Part shown: positions 9,989 through 22,291 of the stretch, piece by piece
Position numbering within the stretch: position 1 is the first letter of the stretch
Layout: every line of letters starts with the position of its first letter
Origin: Solanum dulcamara
Taxonomy: Eukaryota > Streptophyta > Magnoliopsida > Solanales > Solanaceae
Length of the DNA: 64,000 nucleotides
Assembly: GCF_947179165.1 (NCBI RefSeq)
Contig: NC_077239.1
Coordinates: forward strand, 21,545,134 to 21,609,133
Direction: 5' to 3'
The notes under the pieces: model-generated
Database searches by the model: none
What the model saw: only the letters and a program-made list of their open reading frames with translations
What the model was told of the DNA's origin: nothing
Translations under genes and position numbers: made by a program

Positions 9989-12008
9989 TGTCACGACCCA
10001 AACTAGGGCCATGATATGACACAGTGATTAGGATTCCAGAAGAAACCCCAAACAAGCATCTTAGCATATGAAAAGCATACATAAGGTAAAAAATAAGTAG
10101 AAACTCATAAAAGTTCAAGGAGACAAAGAATAGATAGAGAGAATCAAGACAACATAGACTCATTACACAATATTCCCACATGCCTCTACATGAAAACTTA
10201 GGCGAGGACTAGGACATGTTCCTAGCTCACCCTCAAAGAAAGTAATGACACCATATAAAATAGTATTTAAACATCACCATAGTCTAAAACAACAATAAAG
10301 AAAATAATGACTCGAATTGCCTTGGAAGCATGAGGACTCACCACACTAATCTTCAATGAAACACTAACTAGCCACGGGAAGATGATGGAGCATCTGAATC
10401 TATATTGGGATATAATGTAGGCAAAAACTAGGTGTTAGTACTTTTGAATATACTAAGTATGTAGGCAATGCAATGCATAAAAAGATATATTTGTGCAAAT
10501 GACCATTTTAAGTAGCGTGATAGGAGATAGGAAAGATAGGATTGTCATTTAAAACATAAAAAGGTCCATACATATGTGAGATAGAAATTATAACCGACAA
10601 TAAGACCATGCAAGCTATAACATGGAATCTCGATGTTGCCCCTACATTGGAAAAAGGGGATTCTACTTGTCAAGGTAGACTCTACCCTGCTAGGCGGGTC
10701 ATAACATATGCTTAATGTGGATCCACAAGCTAGACTAGAAAGTGAAATCCGAGGGTGGCACGTAGTTATGGGACAAGAGACATTATATAAGGACCCCATA
10801 TTTTGAGATCCCACCTCAAGTCCATATTTGGTGCTAAGTCAAATCCCATAAAATATATTTATAGTATGAGAATCATCAAGGACATAGATCATAGTCATGA
10901 TCATAGGTTTAAAATCATAGAGTAGCTCATTTTTATAGCATAATTGTAATGCGGTTATTGTCCTTCAACATTACAAATCATACATACATAATCATAGTTC
11001 ATACTTTGAAATTTAGGGTAAAACATGAATGCATGATCAATTTACTTGGAAATCATGAAATTGATTTGAAAATATGGATGATCATATACTTTCTATTAGC
11101 CCATACATAATTTATAATGATAATATCATTTGAAAGTATAATTGAAAATATCCTCAATTCACATTATGAACCCTATAGATTAATACAGGAGAATTTATGG
11201 AAAAACTCTTCAATTCAATGCAATAACCATCAATTTTATATCAAAATAGACCTATAATCATAATTTGAATTGTAATTCATGTAATTGAAATACAGATCAT
11301 AAAAACCAAAAAATCCCATACTTGAATTTTAGAGAAAACTTGAGAAATTTATTGGGCTTCATGAATGAAAGAATCCATGAATAAATACCCACATACCTTG
11401 AGTGAGAAGGCCAAGAAATTTGGAAGAATTTAAGAGTTTTGATGGAGAGCTTGAGTGAATTTCTTTGAAGTCTTCAATAGATTCCTTGAGAGCTTTGGTA
11501 GATAGAGAAATATTTCAGTAGGTATATTGTATAAGAATGAATGGAATTAAGGGTTTAGTGTAGTTTATAGAGTAGAACTAGACCCTAAAAATGTTCAAGT
11601 TCATTAACAAACAATTAGGGAAAAGTCTGAAATGCTCTTACTTAAAAACTGAATTCGGACCAAATTTCTTGCCAAGGTCCGCGATGTGAAGCTGCTCCTG
11701 GATAGACCAATTTTTAGCGAATGAGATTTTAAACAGATTTTGAATCGAGGAAAAATTATACTGAATGGAGACAACTGGGCGACGCGGAGCTGCTGCGTAC
11801 CTCACTATTTTTGTGCAATTTTTCACAAAATTTATCTTTCGGTACACGAGTCCTAAAAATTCATGAAGACCATTTTCCCGCGGGGTTTGACACCCTGATC
11901 AATATTCAGACTCTAATTTTCCAAAAAAAATAAGGATAATGCATTACACGAGTGGCCTGTTCCCAAGGCATTCTTAAGAAACTTATGAGCATTTTGAGGA
12001 ATGTTACA
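9989..12008 (-). repeat. Element B, 3' LTR (2020 bp)
   Basis: It is bounded by TGTCACGACCC at 9989 (plus-strand view) and GTTACA at 12008, so it begins TG and ends CA on both readings. It is followed on the minus strand's upstream side by a purine-rich tract (12009-12030). It aligns by eye with 16433-17800 and 21880-22198, the split 5' LTR. Reading frames inside it (10545-10814, 11638-11847) have no domain. Confidence 0.85.
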
Positions 12009-12030
12009 ATGTCTCCCCCTTGTTAACATT
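12009..12030 (-). promoter_or_regulatory. Element B polypurine tract
   Basis: The minus strand carries AAGGGGGAGAC directly before the LTR start TGTAACATTCC. In LTR retrotransposons this purine run primes plus-strand DNA synthesis. Confidence 0.75.
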
Positions 12031-12289
12031 CATCCTTGAATGAGATTCAACTAATATAGGACGGAAATGGAAAGAGGACTAGCAACTCAACATGTACATG
12101 AGGATACTTTAAAAATGCCTAGAACATGTAAACTTCATACTTCACATAAAACATGGTTTTTTTTTAAAATAGTCATTTTCATGAATCATGCATGCATATG
12201 AATGACATATGGAACTAAAATGTAGGAGTTTAATCGATTTCATCATGAACAACTCAGTACCTTTAAGCTTGAGTTGAAGGAAAGAGACA
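12031..12289 (-). other. Element B 3' noncoding region
   Basis: The segment between the chromodomain stop and the polypurine tract. It holds the motif CATGCATGCATATG (12187-12200), shared with the same position of elements C, D, E, F and I. Confidence 0.6.
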
Positions 12290-12990
12290 TGGATAATGTT
12301 TGATCATGTCCTCTTCTGCTTCCCATGCAGCACTCTCTACTTATTTATTCCTCCATAACACTTTGACGGATGCAACATCTTTATTTCTTAATCTCATCAC
12401 TTGCCTGTCTAAAATTTCGATCGGGACTTCCTCATAAGTCAAATTCTTTTCAATGCTCACAATTTAAAAATGGCACAATAGCGTTTGGATCACCCACAAA
12501 TTTCTTCAACATTAACTCATGAAATACCGGATGAACTATAGACAGCTCAAATGTCAACTCTAACTCATATTCAACTTTTCCAATATGCTTCAATATCCTA
12601 TAGGGTCCTACATATCTAGGACTCAACTTTTCTTTCTTACAAAATTGCATCACACCTCTCATAGGTGTACCTTCAAATACACTTAATCATTCACATAAAA
12701 TTTAAGCTCTCTTCTTCTCGTATTCGACTAGGACTTTTGATGACTTTGACCCATCTTCAATCTATCTCTTATAATCCTTACTTTCTCCATTGCATCAAAT
12801 ACAAAATCTGGACCAATCAATACCATCTCACCCACTTTAAATCATCCCACCGGAGATCTACATCTTCTCATATACAAGGCTTGAAAATGAGCCATTTGGA
12901 TGCTAGAGTGATAACTATTATTGTAGGCAAACTCAATCAATGGAAAATGCCCATCCCTACTTCTTTTAAGATTAATAACAAATGAACTTA
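12290..12990 (-). pseudogene. Element B, integrase C-terminus and chromodomain
   Basis: The minus frame 12662-12450 reads MRGVMQFCKKEKLSPRYVG (GPY-like module), IGKVEYELEL and VHPVFHELMLKKFVGDPN. The chromodomain proper continues in another frame to about 12300. Upstream (12990-12670) the HQKSY and RKRELKF words are in broken frames. Several frameshifts are present. Confidence 0.8.
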
Positions 12991-13560
12991 ACATATCGTC
13001 CAAAGTTTGAATCATTCTTTGGCTTGTCTATCAGTTTGAAGATGGAAAGCGGTACTTAGCTTGACTGTAGTACCAAGAACTTTTTTAAAGGACTTCCAAA
13101 AATGTGAAGTGAATTGAGTACCTCTATCCGATATAATCGACAAAGGAACACCATGAAGTTTCACAAGTTCATGAATGTACAACTTAGTGTAGTCTTCATC
13201 TCCATACGATGTCTTAACCGGAAGAAAATGTGCCAATTTAGTCATTCGATCCACAATGACCCAAATAGAATCATGCTGTCTCCTAGTATGAGGAAAACCC
13301 TTTACAAAGTCCATATTCACAACTTCCCACTTCCAAGTAGGAATCTCAATGTTTTGAACTAAATCTCCCAGTTTTTGATGCTCAACTTTAACTTATTTAT
13401 AGTTAAGACACTTAGCCACAAACTCTGCTATATCCTTCTTCATGCCATTCCAAGAATACACTTCTTCAAATCATAATACATCTTAATGGATCCTGGGTGA
13501 ATTGAATACCAAGAACTATGGGCCTAATTCAATATCAACTCTCTTAATCCGTCAACATTA
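12991..13560 (-). pseudogene. Element B, integrase core
   Basis: The minus frame 13320-13012 starts MNMDFVKGFPHTRRQHDS (first Asp present). It continues HGVPLSIISDRGTQFTSHF (second Asp) and ends HLQTDRQAKE, where a one-base loss shifts the frame exactly at the conserved GQAER block holding the catalytic Glu. Upstream, 13540-13380 holds the zinc-finger segment with stops. D1 and D2 are intact and the Glu is lost by frameshift. Confidence 0.82.
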
Positions 13561-14430
13561 GGAACAGACAAACGGCCTTGGTAATGTAATAATCTATCGC
13601 CCCTAGGGAGAAAGCTTCACTGGCTTTTTCGGCAACTGACTTTTTCAATTCAACCAACACCGGATAATTGTCATGTTTGGCCTTAACATATGCCATTAGA
13701 GACGATTCTGAGGCATTATGTACAAGAATACCTCCATCACTATAGTCAACCAAACGCACACCTAAATGTGCCAATATGTGGATCTCTTTAACCAAGTCCC
13801 TCTTAACTTCCACAATACATGCAACACTATTTATAGACAGCTGACTAAGAGAATCGACTATAATATTTGCCTTTGCCCAGATGGTACAATACACTCATGT
13901 CATAGTCTTTGAGGAGTTTAAGCTAGCTCCTTTGCTTAAGGTTCAACTCCCTTTGTCTAAACACATATTGCAAGGTTTTGTGGTCAGTAAACACATCAAT
14001 ATGCACCCCATATAGATAATGGTGCCAAATTTTCAAAGAAAAGATAACCACTGCAAGTTCAAGATTATGGGTTGGATAGTTCCTTTCATTCAATTTAAGT
14101 TTCCTAGAGGCATAAACTATAAACTTTCAATGTTACATCAAGACGCAACCAAGACCAACATGTGAGGCATCACAATAAACAACAAACCCATCCGAACCTT
14201 TGAACAATGTCAAAATAAGAGTCGACATAAAATGATCCTTTAATATTTGGAAACACTTTTGACATTCATCCGACCATTAAATTTTTTCCTTCATTTAGGT
14301 AAACTTAGTTAAAGGTGAGGAAATAGAAGAAAACCCTTCAACAAACCTTTTATAGTATTCGGCTAAGCCTAAAAAGCTTCTAATGTCCGAAGGAGATAAT
14401 GGTCTAGGCCACTTTTTATCCGTCTCTGTT
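13561..14430 (-). pseudogene. Element B, RNase H and linker
   Basis: The minus strand shows, in broken frames, VYCDASHVGLGC-like words (about 14190-14150) and [19 protein letters not shown] (about 14070-14010). A later frame (13894-13544) reads YCTIWAKANIIVDSLSQLS, the end of RNase H, followed by the chromovirus linker with LVDYSDGGI. Stops and frameshifts separate these pieces. Confidence 0.75.
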
Positions 14431-15171
14431 TTCTTTGGATCTACTTTATCGCATCAACAGATACCACGTGGTCAAGAAATGCAAATCTCCTTAGCCAAAA
14501 CTCATAATTACTAAATTTGACAAATAATTGCTTCTCTATCAATTTTTTCAACACAATCCTCAAGTGACCCATATGATCTTCCTTATTTCGAGAATAAACC
14601 AATAAGTCATCTATGAACATCACAACGAACATGTCCAAGTATTGCTTAACAATACGATTCATCAAATCTATGAATATAGCAGGAGCATTTGTCAAACCAA
14701 ATGACATTACTATAATTTCAAAATGTCCATATCTTGTCTAAAATGCCATTTTGGGGGTACTACACTCCCTTACTCATAATTTCTGATAATCAGAATGGAG
14801 ATCAATATTGAAAAAGTAACTTACTCCTTGTAATTTATAAAACAAGTCATCTATCCTCGAAATAGGATATTTGTTCTCTTTGGTAATTTTGTTCAATTGA
14901 TGGTAGTCTATAAATATTTGGAGTGACTCATCTTTTTACAAATCCTTCAATTGGTCTTTCAACTCCTTAAGTTCTGCCAGAGACATACGGTAAGGGGAAA
15001 AGAAATAGGTTGGATATCAAAAAGGAGATCTATGCCAAAGTCAGTTTCCCTTTCAGGAGAAATACAATAAAAATCATCAGGAAACGCATTGAAAAACTCA
15101 TTAACTATTGGGACTGATTCAAGAGTAGGGGTTTTACAGTCAACATACCTAACTCAAATGATATGACAAAT
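14431..15171 (-). pseudogene. Element B, reverse transcriptase
   Basis: The frame 14707-14441 reads [18 protein letters not shown] and the palm motif [11 protein letters not shown] (Asp pair kept), then [10 protein letters not shown] and [11 protein letters not shown]. The fingers and first palm motifs lie at about 14710-15000 in interrupted frames. The linker toward the protease (15000-15171) includes [13 protein letters not shown] words. Confidence 0.8.
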
Positions 15172-15605
15172 TCACCATTTGGAAATCATTTTTTGGGCCT
15201 TAAGATATGAAATGAATCGACCATTGACCATGGTATCATTACCCTTCAATTCAAGAATAGGCTCATTAGGAAAATGAAACTTAATCACCCAGGTTCTACA
15301 ACATAAAGATGTATATGCATCATGTAACCAATCCATGCAAAGAATGATATCAGAATAAGTGATGTCAAGTTCAACAAGATCACATACAATAACTTTGTGC
15401 AAGACCGACATGGGACAATTTCTATAAGATCTCTTGCATAATAGCGAATCACCAATGGGAGTATACACCAAAAAAGTCTCTAATAATACTTCGGGGCACA
15501 CATCAAATGTCATAGCAAGGTAAGGAGTAACAAAAGACAAGTTGGCATCCGCATCAAGAAATACATAAACATCAAAGGTAAAGACCCATAACATACCCTT
15601 GACCT
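15172..15605 (-). pseudogene. Element B, aspartic protease
   Basis: A 140-codon frame. The active-site region reads LDADANLSFVTP, so the D-x-G-A signature has become D-A-D-A with the first Asp kept. LVYTPIGDSLLCKRSYRNCP and DLVELDITYSDIIL follow in family order. The substituted glycine predicts an inactive enzyme. Confidence 0.8.
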
Positions 15606-16260
15606 AACAGAAAGTCTCATCCACATCTTGCCTAGCATGAAGAGCATAGAATCAGTTTTTGCGTTGACCACTCTTAGGTTGAACATGGACACATTTTTGT
15701 ACTTGGCGTCCTTGGGGATGACATAAGGGCACTTGGATTTCTTATGGATCCTTATGCCACTACCATAATAAACACTTGTCCCCATCAAGCACTTCTTTTC
15801 ATGATTCTTTCCACATTTTGAACATTTAGGAAAATAAGAACTACTAGCATTCACACCTACTTATCCTTGAGCTTTAGGGTATGTCACCTAATCCTTAGCA
15901 AACTTCTTCCCCAAATGTTGGCCTTGTTGAGAGAGACCACTACTACCACAAGTCCTAGTATTGGAGAACCCACCTTCATGACAGGCCCTCTTAGAATCCC
16001 TCATCCCCATCTCCTTGAGTTTTTCTCCTTTTTAATTTTTTTGGCAAAAGTGATGAGATGATAAATGTCCATCTCCTTACTCTTGAGGCCAAAGTAGGAA
16101 CATTAAGGGGATCCACATCCTCTGGGTTGTTCACCACTTGGTCTAGCATAGTAATGGATGTTCGGAACTCTGTATTAGTAACTTGGTCTAGTAATGCACC
16201 ATTGTCTTGAGGAGCCGGGGAAGCTTGGGCTTCAATAGCATTTTTTCCCTTGAAAATTGT
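15606..16260 (-). pseudogene. Element B, gag remnant with a central deletion
   Basis: From 16260 down the minus strand reads the Gag N-terminal words NAIEAQASPAPQ, VTNTEFRTSITMLDQ and LNVPTLAS. At about 16075 it jumps to the C-terminal part with KGEKLKEMGMRDSKR and GGFSN. The capsid core between them (about 150 codons in elements A and F) is gone. The zinc knuckle near 15790 (CSKCGKNH, then VYYGSG in place of CxxC) is damaged. Confidence 0.75.
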
Positions 16261-16432
16261 GGTCTTCTTAGAGCCACTATTTTGAAAATCGCAAAGAACA
16301 ATTGTTACAGAAAGGAAGTCTTAGACTCCTTTTCATAAATGTGGCACGCTTCACACCCATTAATAAAACTCTACTTGACGTGGCATATTGGGCACCCTAG
16401 GACATTTGAACCTTGTGCTCTGATACCAAATT
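16261..16432 (-). promoter_or_regulatory. Element B leader and primer-binding site
   Basis: On the minus strand TGGTATCAGAGC (16428-16417) lies four bases after the LTR end. It is complementary to the 3' end of plant initiator tRNA-Met, the usual first-strand primer of these elements. About 150 bases of leader separate it from gag. Confidence 0.85.
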
Positions 16433-17800
16433 TGTAACAACCTAAAAGAGGGCCTATATGTGACCCGACAATTAGGATTTCCAAAGAAACTCTAACCATG
16501 CCTCTTAGCATATCATAAGCTTACGTAAGGTAAACAATAAGTGAAAACTCATAAAAGTCCAAGGAGACAAAGCATAGCTAGAGAGAATAAAGACAACATA
16601 GACTCCTTACACAATATATCCATATACCTTTACATGACAACCTAGGTGGGGACTAGGATATGCTCCTAGTTCACCCTCAAAGAAAGTAATGACACTATAT
16701 AGAATAGTCTTTAAATATCACCATAATCTAACAAAACAATAAAGAATGACTCGGAATGCCATTGAAGATGAGGAATTACCACACTAATCTTCAATGGACC
16801 ACCAACTAGCCATGGAAGAGGATGGAGAGTCCAACTCTACATTTTGATATAATGTCGGTAAAAAATATGCATTAGTACATTTGAATGTACTAAGTATGTA
16901 GGCATTGCAATGCATAAAAATCTGTGATTGTGCAAATGACCATTTTAAGTAGCATGATAAGAGAAGTAGAAAACATTGTAAGTAGTCACAAGAAGGATCA
17001 ATGTGTAATAAACCATATGAGTATCATATAAAGTAAAGGATATGATTAGTTATTTAAAACATAAAAAGGACCATACATATGTGGGATAGGAACCATAACC
17101 AATAATAAGACCATGCGAGCTGTAACACCGAATTCTGATATTGCCCCTACCCTGGAAAAAGAGGAATCTACCTGCCAAGGTAGACTCTACCCTGCTAGGT
17201 AGGTCACAACGTACTCTATATGTGGATCCACAAGCTAGGCCAAAAAAGGCAATCCTACGGTGACATATAGTTATGAGACAAGAGACTTTATATAAAAACC
17301 CCATATTTTGAGCCCCCACCTCAAGTGCACATTTGATGCTAAGTCAAACCCTTGGAATATATTAACAACATAAGAATCATAATGAACATATATCATAGTC
17401 ATGATAATAGGTTTGAAATCAAAGAGTAGCTCATTTTTGTAAAATAAGTGCAATGCAGGTATTGTCCTTACATATTACAAATCATAAATACATAATCGTA
17501 GTTCATACTTAGAAATTTAGGATAAAACATGAATGCTTGATCAATTAACTTGGAAATCATATAATCTACATGAAAACAAGCATGATCATATACTTTCTAT
17601 TAGCCCATACATAATTCATAAAGATAATATCATTTGGAAGTATAATTAAAAATATCCATACTTCACATTTGAAACCTAGAGATCAATATTGGAGAATTCA
17701 TGTGAAAAATATTCAATTCAATGCAATAACCATCAATTTATATCAAAATATACTCATAATCATAATTTGAATCACAATTCATGCAATTGAAATGGAGATC
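16433..17800 (-). repeat. Element B, 5' LTR inner part
   Basis: It runs from TGTAACAACC at 16433 to an abrupt end at 17800, where the complete LTR of element C begins. It aligns with 9989 to about 11291 of the 3' LTR. The last five bases, AGATC, would be the target site of element C; the second copy is not found because the other side is deleted. Confidence 0.8.
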
Positions 17801-19875
17801 TGTCACGACCAGACCTAGGGTCTAGTTGTAACACGGTAATCGAAACCCCGAACGCCTCAAACTAAGCCTCTTGTATATATCATAAGAATACACAAGGTAA
17901 AATAAAAGCGAACACATCATAAGAGAGTCTAATTAATGAATAGTAAATAAAGAATATCTCATGACAACATAGACTCGAAGCATTTGTCCAACTATATTCC
18001 TCTACTCATGAATATGGGCGAGGGCTAAGACGTGTCCCTAGCTTACCCTAAAAATAAAGAATAATAAAAGTCTTTGAAATAATAATTAACTCAATGACTA
18101 GTCCCCAATAAATAAGGACTCACCATAAACATCGCTGGATAGAAAAACTTAACTAGCCACATTGACGAATATGATCTTCAAACTCAACCCCTACATTATG
18201 AGATAATGTAGGCAAAAAATATGCATTAGTACATTGGAATGTACTAAGTATGAGGTTGTGACATGCAACGTAAATCATGGAATGCAAAGGTCAAGTAAAA
18301 CACATGATAAGATGGAATAAGTAAAGTCATGAGAAAAACATATTGACCAAAGCATTTGAAAAGCATAATTTCAAAATTATAACATACTTAAGAGATCATA
18401 CATATGTGGGATAGGAACCATAACCGACAAGAAGACCATGATAGCTATACCATGGAATCCCCTTGTCTCCCCATACAACGCAAAAAAGGAGAATCTACTT
18501 GCCAAGGTAGACTCTACCCCGCTAGCCGGGTCAAACATACGCTATATATGGATCCAATAGCTAGGCCATGAAGGCAACCTACGGTGGAACGTAGTTTATG
18601 GGACATGAGGTGCTACTGAGGCTTTTGATAGGCCCCCACCTCAAGTCCACTCGGTGCTAAGTCAAATCTCATTGAATACATACATAACATAAAATCATAA
18701 TTTCATGTATCGTAGTCTTCAACATAGGCTTGAAATCATAGAGTAGCTCATTTTCATAACATTCTTATAATGTGAGAATTGCTATTTCATCATTACAATC
18801 ATATTTGCATAACTCATATTGTTAGGCCTTAAGGCACCACATTGGGCCCTAAGTCACCTTTCCATAATTTGTATAAAAATTGTTATTCGAAATATACTTA
18901 TAGTGCATGATCATAATTGAAATATATAATCATAATTCGTACTTGGAAATTCATGATCATAACTTAAACTTGAAATTAGGGTAAGACATGAATGAATAAT
19001 TAATTGATTTGAAAATCATAAAATTGACTTAAAAACATGCATGATCATAAACTTTGTATCACCCCATACATAATTCATATAGACAATATCAGTAGGAAGT
19101 ATAATTGAAAAATACTCATATTTTACATCATGAACCCTAGAGATCAAAACAAGAGAATTAATGGGAAAACTCTTCAATTAAATTCAAAACCATCAATTTA
19201 CATCAAAATAGACTCATGATCATATTTTGAATCATAATTCATGTAATAGGAATAGATATCATAAAACTCATAAAATACCATACTTTAATTTTATAGAAAA
19301 CCTTGAGAAATCTATTAGGCGTGATGGATGAAAGAATCCAGAAATCAATACCCACATACCTTAAACGAGAACACCAAATAATTTGGAAAAACTTGAGATT
19401 TTTGATGTAGAGCTTGAGTGAATTTACTTGAAGTCTTCAATGGAGTCCTTGAGAGTCTTTTGTAGAGAGAGAAATATTTGAGTAGGTGAATTGTAAAAGA
19501 ATGAATAGAATTAGGGATTTAGGTTAATTTATAGAGTTGAATTAGGTCCTAAAAACATCTAGGTTCATTATCTAATAATTTAGGAAAAAGTCTAAAGTAC
19601 CCATACTAAAAATCCAACTCAGCCAGAAAACCCTTGCCATGTCTGGGACGCGGAGGCAAGAAAGTCCACGACGTGGAATCTTCTCCTTAAGAAATCTATT
19701 TTTCAATCTACGGGTCCTAAAAATCTACCAAGACTATTGTCCTACAAGTTTTGACCACCTGATCAATATTTTGAACTAGGATTTTTCAAAAAGATTAAGG
19801 ATAATGCATTACTTGAGCGGCCTAATCCCAAGGCATTTTTAAGACACTTGTGAGCATATTTTGAGGGATGTTACA
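17801..19875 (-). repeat. Element C, 3' LTR (2075 bp)
   Basis: Plus-strand view starts TGTCACGACCAGACC at 17801 and ends GATGTTACA at 19875, TG to CA on both strands. It is related to but clearly diverged from the B LTRs. It contains the shared hairpin-like word TCTACTTGCCAAGGTAGA near 18496. A purine tract follows on the minus-strand upstream side (19876-19900). Confidence 0.82.
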
Positions 19876-20154
19876 ATACCTCCTCCTTGGGAACATTCTT
19901 CCTCAAATGAGATTCAACTAATATAGGAAAGACATGGAAAAAGGATTTAGAAACCCAACATGTACATGAGGACACTTTGAAAAATACATAGAACATGTAA
20001 ACTTCATACTTAACATAAAATATAGTCTTTGAGAAAAATCATTTTCATGAATCATACATGCATATGAATGACATATGGAACTGAAACGTAGGAGTTTAAT
20101 AGATTTGATCATGAACAACTTAGTACCTTTAGCTTGAGTGGAAGAAAGGAGACA
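19876..20154 (-). promoter_or_regulatory. Element C polypurine tract and 3' noncoding region
   Basis: The minus strand reads CCAAGGAGGAGGTATT immediately before the LTR start. Farther out, CATACATGCATATG (20053-20066) is this element's version of the shared 3' noncoding motif. The reading frame 19918-20178 is not supported as a gene. Confidence 0.65.
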
Positions 20155-20450
20155 CGGATAATGCTTCATCATATCCAATTCCGCTTCCCATGTAACACTC
20201 TCTACTTATTGATTTCTCCCTAACACTTTGACGGATACAACGTCTTTATTCCTTAACCTCTTCACTTGCCGGTCTAAAATCTCAATCGGGACATCCTTAC
20301 AAGTCAAATTCTCTTCAACACTCACATTATCTATTGGTACAATAGAATTTGGATCACCCACAAACTTCCTCAACATTGGCACATGAAATACCAGATGAAC
20401 CAAAGCCAACTCAAATGGAAAGTCTAACTCATATGCCATTTGTCATACAC
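20155..20450 (-). pseudogene. Element C, chromodomain remnant
   Basis: The minus frame 20439-20206 reads AYELDFPFELALVHLVFHVPMLRKFVGDP, then EENLTCKDVPIEILDRQVKRLRNKD and VKVLGRNQ. The tail WEAE...MMKHYP continues in a second frame. Well-kept chromovirus ending with one frameshift. Homology stops at about 20450. Confidence 0.82.
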
Positions 20451-20929
20451 CTTAGGATCCTACACCTCTATAGGAAAATTTATCCCAACAGTACTACCTC
20501 TTACTACCTGTATTCAACAAACCAGTAAACTTAAAAAAAAACACTGCATCGTATATTCACCCATATGACATCAACACTACATTCAAGCCTAATTCTATAA
20601 CAACTTCTAATACACTCACTGAAAAACCCTTAACAAGAAGTCATCAATAGACTACTACAATCATTCACACATATACCACCACATATTCAAGTCTACCATT
20701 CTAACTGCTCTATGGTTCCCTTAGAGTCAACATCACTTAATAATTTTTGTGTCTACCCTAGCATCTCTATATCCTCATTGATATTCATTGCTACCAAAGG
20801 TCACACCAATATAGTCTTACCTATCTATTGCCCACAACAGGGTGTCACCTAGCTCTTCCTCTATATCCATTACCTCAAATAGAACAAGCATACCATAATT
20901 ATCATAATACAGAACACTCACTCTTCCCC
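20451..20929. other. Unassigned C-rich stretch inside element C
   Basis: No retroelement domain is readable on either strand. The stretch is rich in ACTAC and CATCA words, unlike its neighbours. It sits where the integrase core should be, so it may be filler DNA from a repaired break or an unknown insertion. Confidence 0.3.
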
Positions 20930-21184
20930 CAATCTTCCCTAAATAATCCATCGAGAGCTATGAACTTTATTCAATATGATTTCTTTTAGGCTATCAACAT
21001 TGGGACACACAACCGATTTTGGTAATGAAATACTCCATCTCCCCCTTGTGAGAGAACCTCTATCTTCTCATCAACCATCAATTTCTTATTCACTACCCAT
21101 CATAATTCCTAACCATCTTAAACAAGAAAACCACTCTCATTAGCATCACTAAAATTTACCCCTAAATACTGAGTGATACAATGG
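20930..21184 (-). pseudogene. Element C, RNase H-integrase linker pieces
   Basis: The minus strand shows LGVNFSDANESGF-like words (about 21165-21120) and VPNVDSLKEIIL before HSSR (about 21005-20940). These match the linker and zinc-finger entry seen in elements D, E and F. No catalytic integrase follows. Confidence 0.6.
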
Positions 21185-21875
21185 TATTAATCAAAAAGGG
21201 CTATAGCAAGATTTCGGGACATACATCAAATCTTATAGAAAGGTAGGGAGTAGCAAAACATAATGTGGCACCTAGATCAATTAAAACATAAACATCAAAT
21301 TCAAACACCCGCAACTTTCCCGTAACCACATCGGGAGACTCCCTAAATCTTGCCTGGCATAAAGTGTATAGAACCTATTATGGTGCGGGCTGCCACCTCG
21401 TTGAGCTTTTCCATCTTTAGTAGTTTGCCTTTGAGGACATCTTTCTCTCCTTTTGTTAAGGCATTTGGAGACTCTGTTCCCCATTTTACCACATTCAAAA
21501 CAAGCACCCATTCCCATCAAACACCTATCCCCATAATTCCTTTTACACTTGGTGCAGCTAAGGAGAGTAGTACCACTAGCATTCACATCTCCACTATGGC
21601 CCTTAGTGAATGGCACCCTATACTTATCAAACCTTTGGCCATAAATTCGAGTGGAACCTTGACATTAGAATCTTTGGCCTTGTTGAAAATGGCCATTATT
21701 CTCACTAGTCTTAGTATTAGAAAATACGTCTACAAATTGAGCCATCTTGGACTCTCTCATCCCTCTCTCTTCCAGCTTCTCTCCTTCTATTTGTTCAACA
21801 TAGGTCATGAGCTGAGATATGTCCATTTGTTTCACAAGCATAGCGGCTCAACATTCTCTAGCAACTACGTCGGAT
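21185..21875 (-). pseudogene. Element C, gag tail, zinc knuckle and protease start
   Basis: The minus strand reads Gag C-terminus (DISQLMTYVEQIEGEKL-like, about 21820-21760), then the frame 21616-21281 with LLSCTKCKRNYGDRC and a knuckle CFECGKMGNRVSKC whose His is Arg. Protease entry words VLIDLGATLCFATP follow in another frame (about 21290-21245), keeping D-x-G-A. The frame is cut soon after. The plus frame 21350-21895 (181 codons) is the shadow of this region. Confidence 0.72.
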
Positions 21876-21879
21876 ATGG

Positions 21880-22198
21880 AGCTGCTCCTGAATAGGTCAA
21901 TTTTTAATGAATTAAAATATGTCCAGATTTTAAATCGGGAAAAAATTACACTTAATGGGAATAAGTTGGCAATGCGGAACTGCCGTGCACCTTAGTCTTT
22001 TGTCCAATTTTCCACAAAATTCATCTTTCGGTACACGAGTCCTAAAAATCTACTGAGACTATTTTCCCATAGGGTTTGACCCCTTAATCGATATCCCGAA
22101 CATGAATTTACAAAAAAGAATAAGAATAATGTGTTACATGAGCTGCTTCTTCCCAAGGAATTCATAAGGCTTTTATGATCATTTTGAGGAATGTTATA
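21880..22198 (-). repeat. Element B, 5' LTR outer (U3) fragment
   Basis: It aligns with about 11690-12008 of the B 3' LTR, including the words CTTTCGGTACACGAGTCCTAA. It resembles B more than the C LTR. It ends at 22198 with a decayed GTTATA for GTTACA. About 400 bp of the B LTR is missing between 17800 and this piece, lost together with the 5' end of C. Confidence 0.7.
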
Positions 22199-22291
22199 TG
22201 TGGCGCACTTTACATAGATGAATAAGACATTATTCGACACAGCATGTTATACTCCCTATGAAACTTAAACGTTGTACTCTGATACAAAATT
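22199..22291 (-). promoter_or_regulatory. Element A leader (second part) and primer-binding site
   Basis: It begins TGTGG (22199-22203), the right candidate target copy of B, and continues the leader broken at 9988. The primer-binding site on the minus strand reads TTGTATCAGAGT (22287-22276), one change from TGGTATCAGAG-type sites within the core. Confidence 0.7.

Larger units (their letters stand above)
9989..17800 (-). mobile_element. Chromovirus element B, main part
   Basis: Minus-strand order from 17800 down: 5' LTR inner part, primer-binding site, gag with an internal deletion, protease, RT, RNase H, integrase, chromodomain, polypurine tract, complete 3' LTR (9989-12008). The outer end of the 5' LTR is found at 21880-22198, displaced by element C. 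Tekay/Del type. All domains are present but broken by stops. It lies in the leader of element A with candidate duplications TATGG (9984-9988) and TGTGG (22199-22203). Confidence 0.82.
17801..21875 (-). mobile_element. Chromovirus element C, heavily deleted, inside the 5' LTR of B
   Basis: Minus strand: gag tail and zinc knuckle (21870-21320), protease start (21310-21185), RNase H-integrase linker pieces (21180-20930), chromodomain (20450-20155), polypurine tract, complete 3' LTR (17801-19875). RT, most of the integrase, the capsid part of gag and the 5' LTR are lost. The right edge joins a U3 piece of the B LTR at about 21876. Confidence 0.75.

Noticed and set aside
21350..21895. A 181-codon plus-strand frame
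   Set aside because: It is antisense to the gag tail and zinc knuckle of element C and runs on into the B LTR fragment.
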